Source of the DNA: Trichomonas vaginalis G3
Taxonomy: Eukaryota; Parabasalia; Trichomonadida; Trichomonadidae
Assembly (NCBI RefSeq): GCF_026262505.1
Contig: NC_067207.1
Coordinates: 25,264,082 to 25,328,081, forward strand
DNA length: 64,000 bases
Direction of reading: 5' to 3'
Of the stretch, positions 62,758 through 64,000 are shown one piece after another. Both the position numbers and the translations under genes were made by a program. Under the pieces are notes generated by a model, which saw only the letters and a list, made by a program, of their open reading frames with translations, was not told the DNA's origin and ran no database searches. The stretch's first letter is position 1; the number at the start of each line of letters is the position of its first letter.

Positions 62758-64000
62758 TAGGGTGTCCAAAGGTGCGTTTAGCACAGCGCTCTATATGAGA
62801 CTATTAAAGGAGATATATGCTGATTATAAATATATAATAAAAAATATGAATATATGTATATGATGAGTATGTTGTATTTTGGCGCCATGCCGGGATATAA
62901 AATGAATTTTGAGACAAGAGGCGGTTTCGCGGGAAATTTTGGCGGGATTTTTTTCATTTTTTAATGAATCATAAAGAAAACATCCTCGCTCTTGCAAAAA
63001 AATGCAAAGACTGTAAAAAAATCTACTAGACATTGGTAAAATGCTTCGGTATGGATGCTCCTAGCTATTCCACTGTAACGTATCATGTTAGGATGTATCA
63101 CTTCATGAACAAAAAAGGCGCCCATCATAAAAAATGACAAAAAATCGCCGGATCAAAGAAAAATCAAAGCAATTCTTCAAGCGCTAGATGAAGACCCAAG
63201 AGCATCACTCAGAAGGATAGAGGAGATGACAAAGATACCACGTACAACAGTCAGTTATTATCTGCACAATTATTTGAACTACAAACTAGCGTATACACGT
63301 TGGGTTCCGCACAACCTTAATTCAGTTCAAAAAAAATCTAGAGTCCAATCTTCGAAAGAGCTCCTCTCTATATTGGGTGCGTATCAATCCAAGAAGTTTC
63401 GCTTTTTAGTAACAGGGGACGAGTCTTGGTTTCAATATGCAACAGAAGCCAAAATCATGTGGATCCCGAAGGATGAAAATCCGCAAACATTCCCGAAGAA
63501 AAAAATTGACACACCAATGATGATGTTGTCGGTTTTTTGGGGCGTGAATGGCATCATCGCAATTGATATTCTTCAAAAACCTAATACGATGAATGCTCAG
63601 TATCTAATTGACAATGTTCTTACTCAAATTATCAATTCTGATGAGTTTGAGAAATCCAAACAACAAAAACAAAAGTTTGCAATTCATTTTGATAATTCAA
63701 GAGTTCACAAAAGTCATAAGGTAATGAATTACTTGTTGGAAAACAATGTCAAAGTTGTTCCAAACCCAATTTATTCACCTGATATTGCACCCTCTGACTT
63801 TTATTTATTCGGCACGCTAAAAAAGAGAGCAGAAGGACACGAATTCGCGAGTCCAGATGATCTTGAAAATTTTGTAAGAGAGCAATTTGAGCAATTTTCT
63901 CATGATGATTTAAAGCGTGTCTTTCAAGCCTGGATCGATCGCTGCGAACGCGTGATTGAATCCAATGGTGATTATATTTAAATAAACTTTATATATATGT
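62758..64000 (+). mobile_element. Tvmar1-type mariner, right end beyond the window
   Basis: It begins TAGGGTGTCCAAAGGTGCGT directly after a TA. The expected length of Tvmar1 is about 1.3 kb, so the right terminal repeat should lie just past the window end. The insertion is absent from the other copy of the same host gene at 13,502-13,503. The element carries one transposase gene with a single frameshift. Confidence 0.85.
63051..63981 (+). pseudogene. mariner (D,D34D) transposase, one frameshift
   Basis: The catalytic core is open from 63,226: VTGDESWF holds the first Asp, HFDNSRVHKS the second, and YSPDIAPSDFYLFG the third, in the mariner D,D34D spacing. The N-terminal helix-turn-helix region (ASLRRIEEMTKIPRTTVSYY) is partly upstream. 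A start at 63,051 (MDAPSYSTVTYHVRM) is in another frame: the run of six A at 63,111-63,116 looks one base too long, and an in-frame TGA at 63,106 stops the core frame from extending further. It is either inactive or affected by a sequencing error. Confidence 0.85.

Noticed and set aside
1-64000. tRNA, rRNA or other structural RNA genes.
   Set aside because: No cloverleaf-like or rRNA-like sequence was noticed on either strand; a covariance-model search would be needed to exclude small RNAs.

Overview
The window looks like nuclear DNA of the parabasalid Trichomonas vaginalis or a very close relative. It is AT-rich and I see no introns. Host-type start signals (TCAYTW initiators) lie within about 20 bases of several ATGs. 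The mobile elements are those this genome is known for: Mavericks (Polintons), Mutator-like elements (MULEs) and a Tvmar1-type mariner. The species call is inference from this combination, not from a marker gene.

Layout. (1) 1-11,712 is the right-hand part of a Maverick (copy A) cut by the window edge. (2) 11,713-27,211 is host DNA with a minus-strand array of surface-protein genes: a signal peptide, Ig-like beta domains and one C-terminal membrane helix. Gene 1 is a pseudogene; genes 2-6 sit partly on 2.61-kb tandem units. (3) 27,551-34,887 is a MULE with 9-bp target duplications. It holds a broken transposase and a second gene, and that gene is interrupted near its start by a 2,006-bp element with 7-bp target duplications and a large minisatellite. 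(4) 35,989-60,952 is a Maverick with both ends (copy B, about 25 kb, terminal inverted repeats of 1.0-1.3 kb, candidate 6-bp target duplication). (5) 60,959-62,757 is a second copy of surface gene 1, cut by a mariner from 62,758 onward.

Positions 1 to about 13,500 and about 49,240 to 62,757 are nearly identical, including host DNA beyond the Maverick end. They are therefore a segmental duplication, not two independent insertions. The mariner is in only one of the two copies.

Maverick gene content, read as a fossil virus-like element. The left half mostly reads rightward: basic coiled-coil proteins, capsid candidates, an SF3-helicase-like gene and a packaging ATPase. The right half mostly reads leftward: two KilA-N proteins, protein-primed DNA polymerase B, small amphipathic proteins, a phage-tail-collar-like fibre and a Dam-like adenine methyltransferase; a retroviral-type integrase reads rightward within it. 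The halves converge on a minisatellite. Several genes look whole and several are broken.

The strongest unexplained pattern is a possible methylation system. Scanning by eye, I found 13 GATC sites in copy B. Twelve of them are the exact centres of a recurring palindromic repeat near the ends and between genes, and the same element carries a D12-class (Dam-type) methyltransferase gene inside its terminal repeats. The neighbouring host DNA has ordinary GATC frequency.
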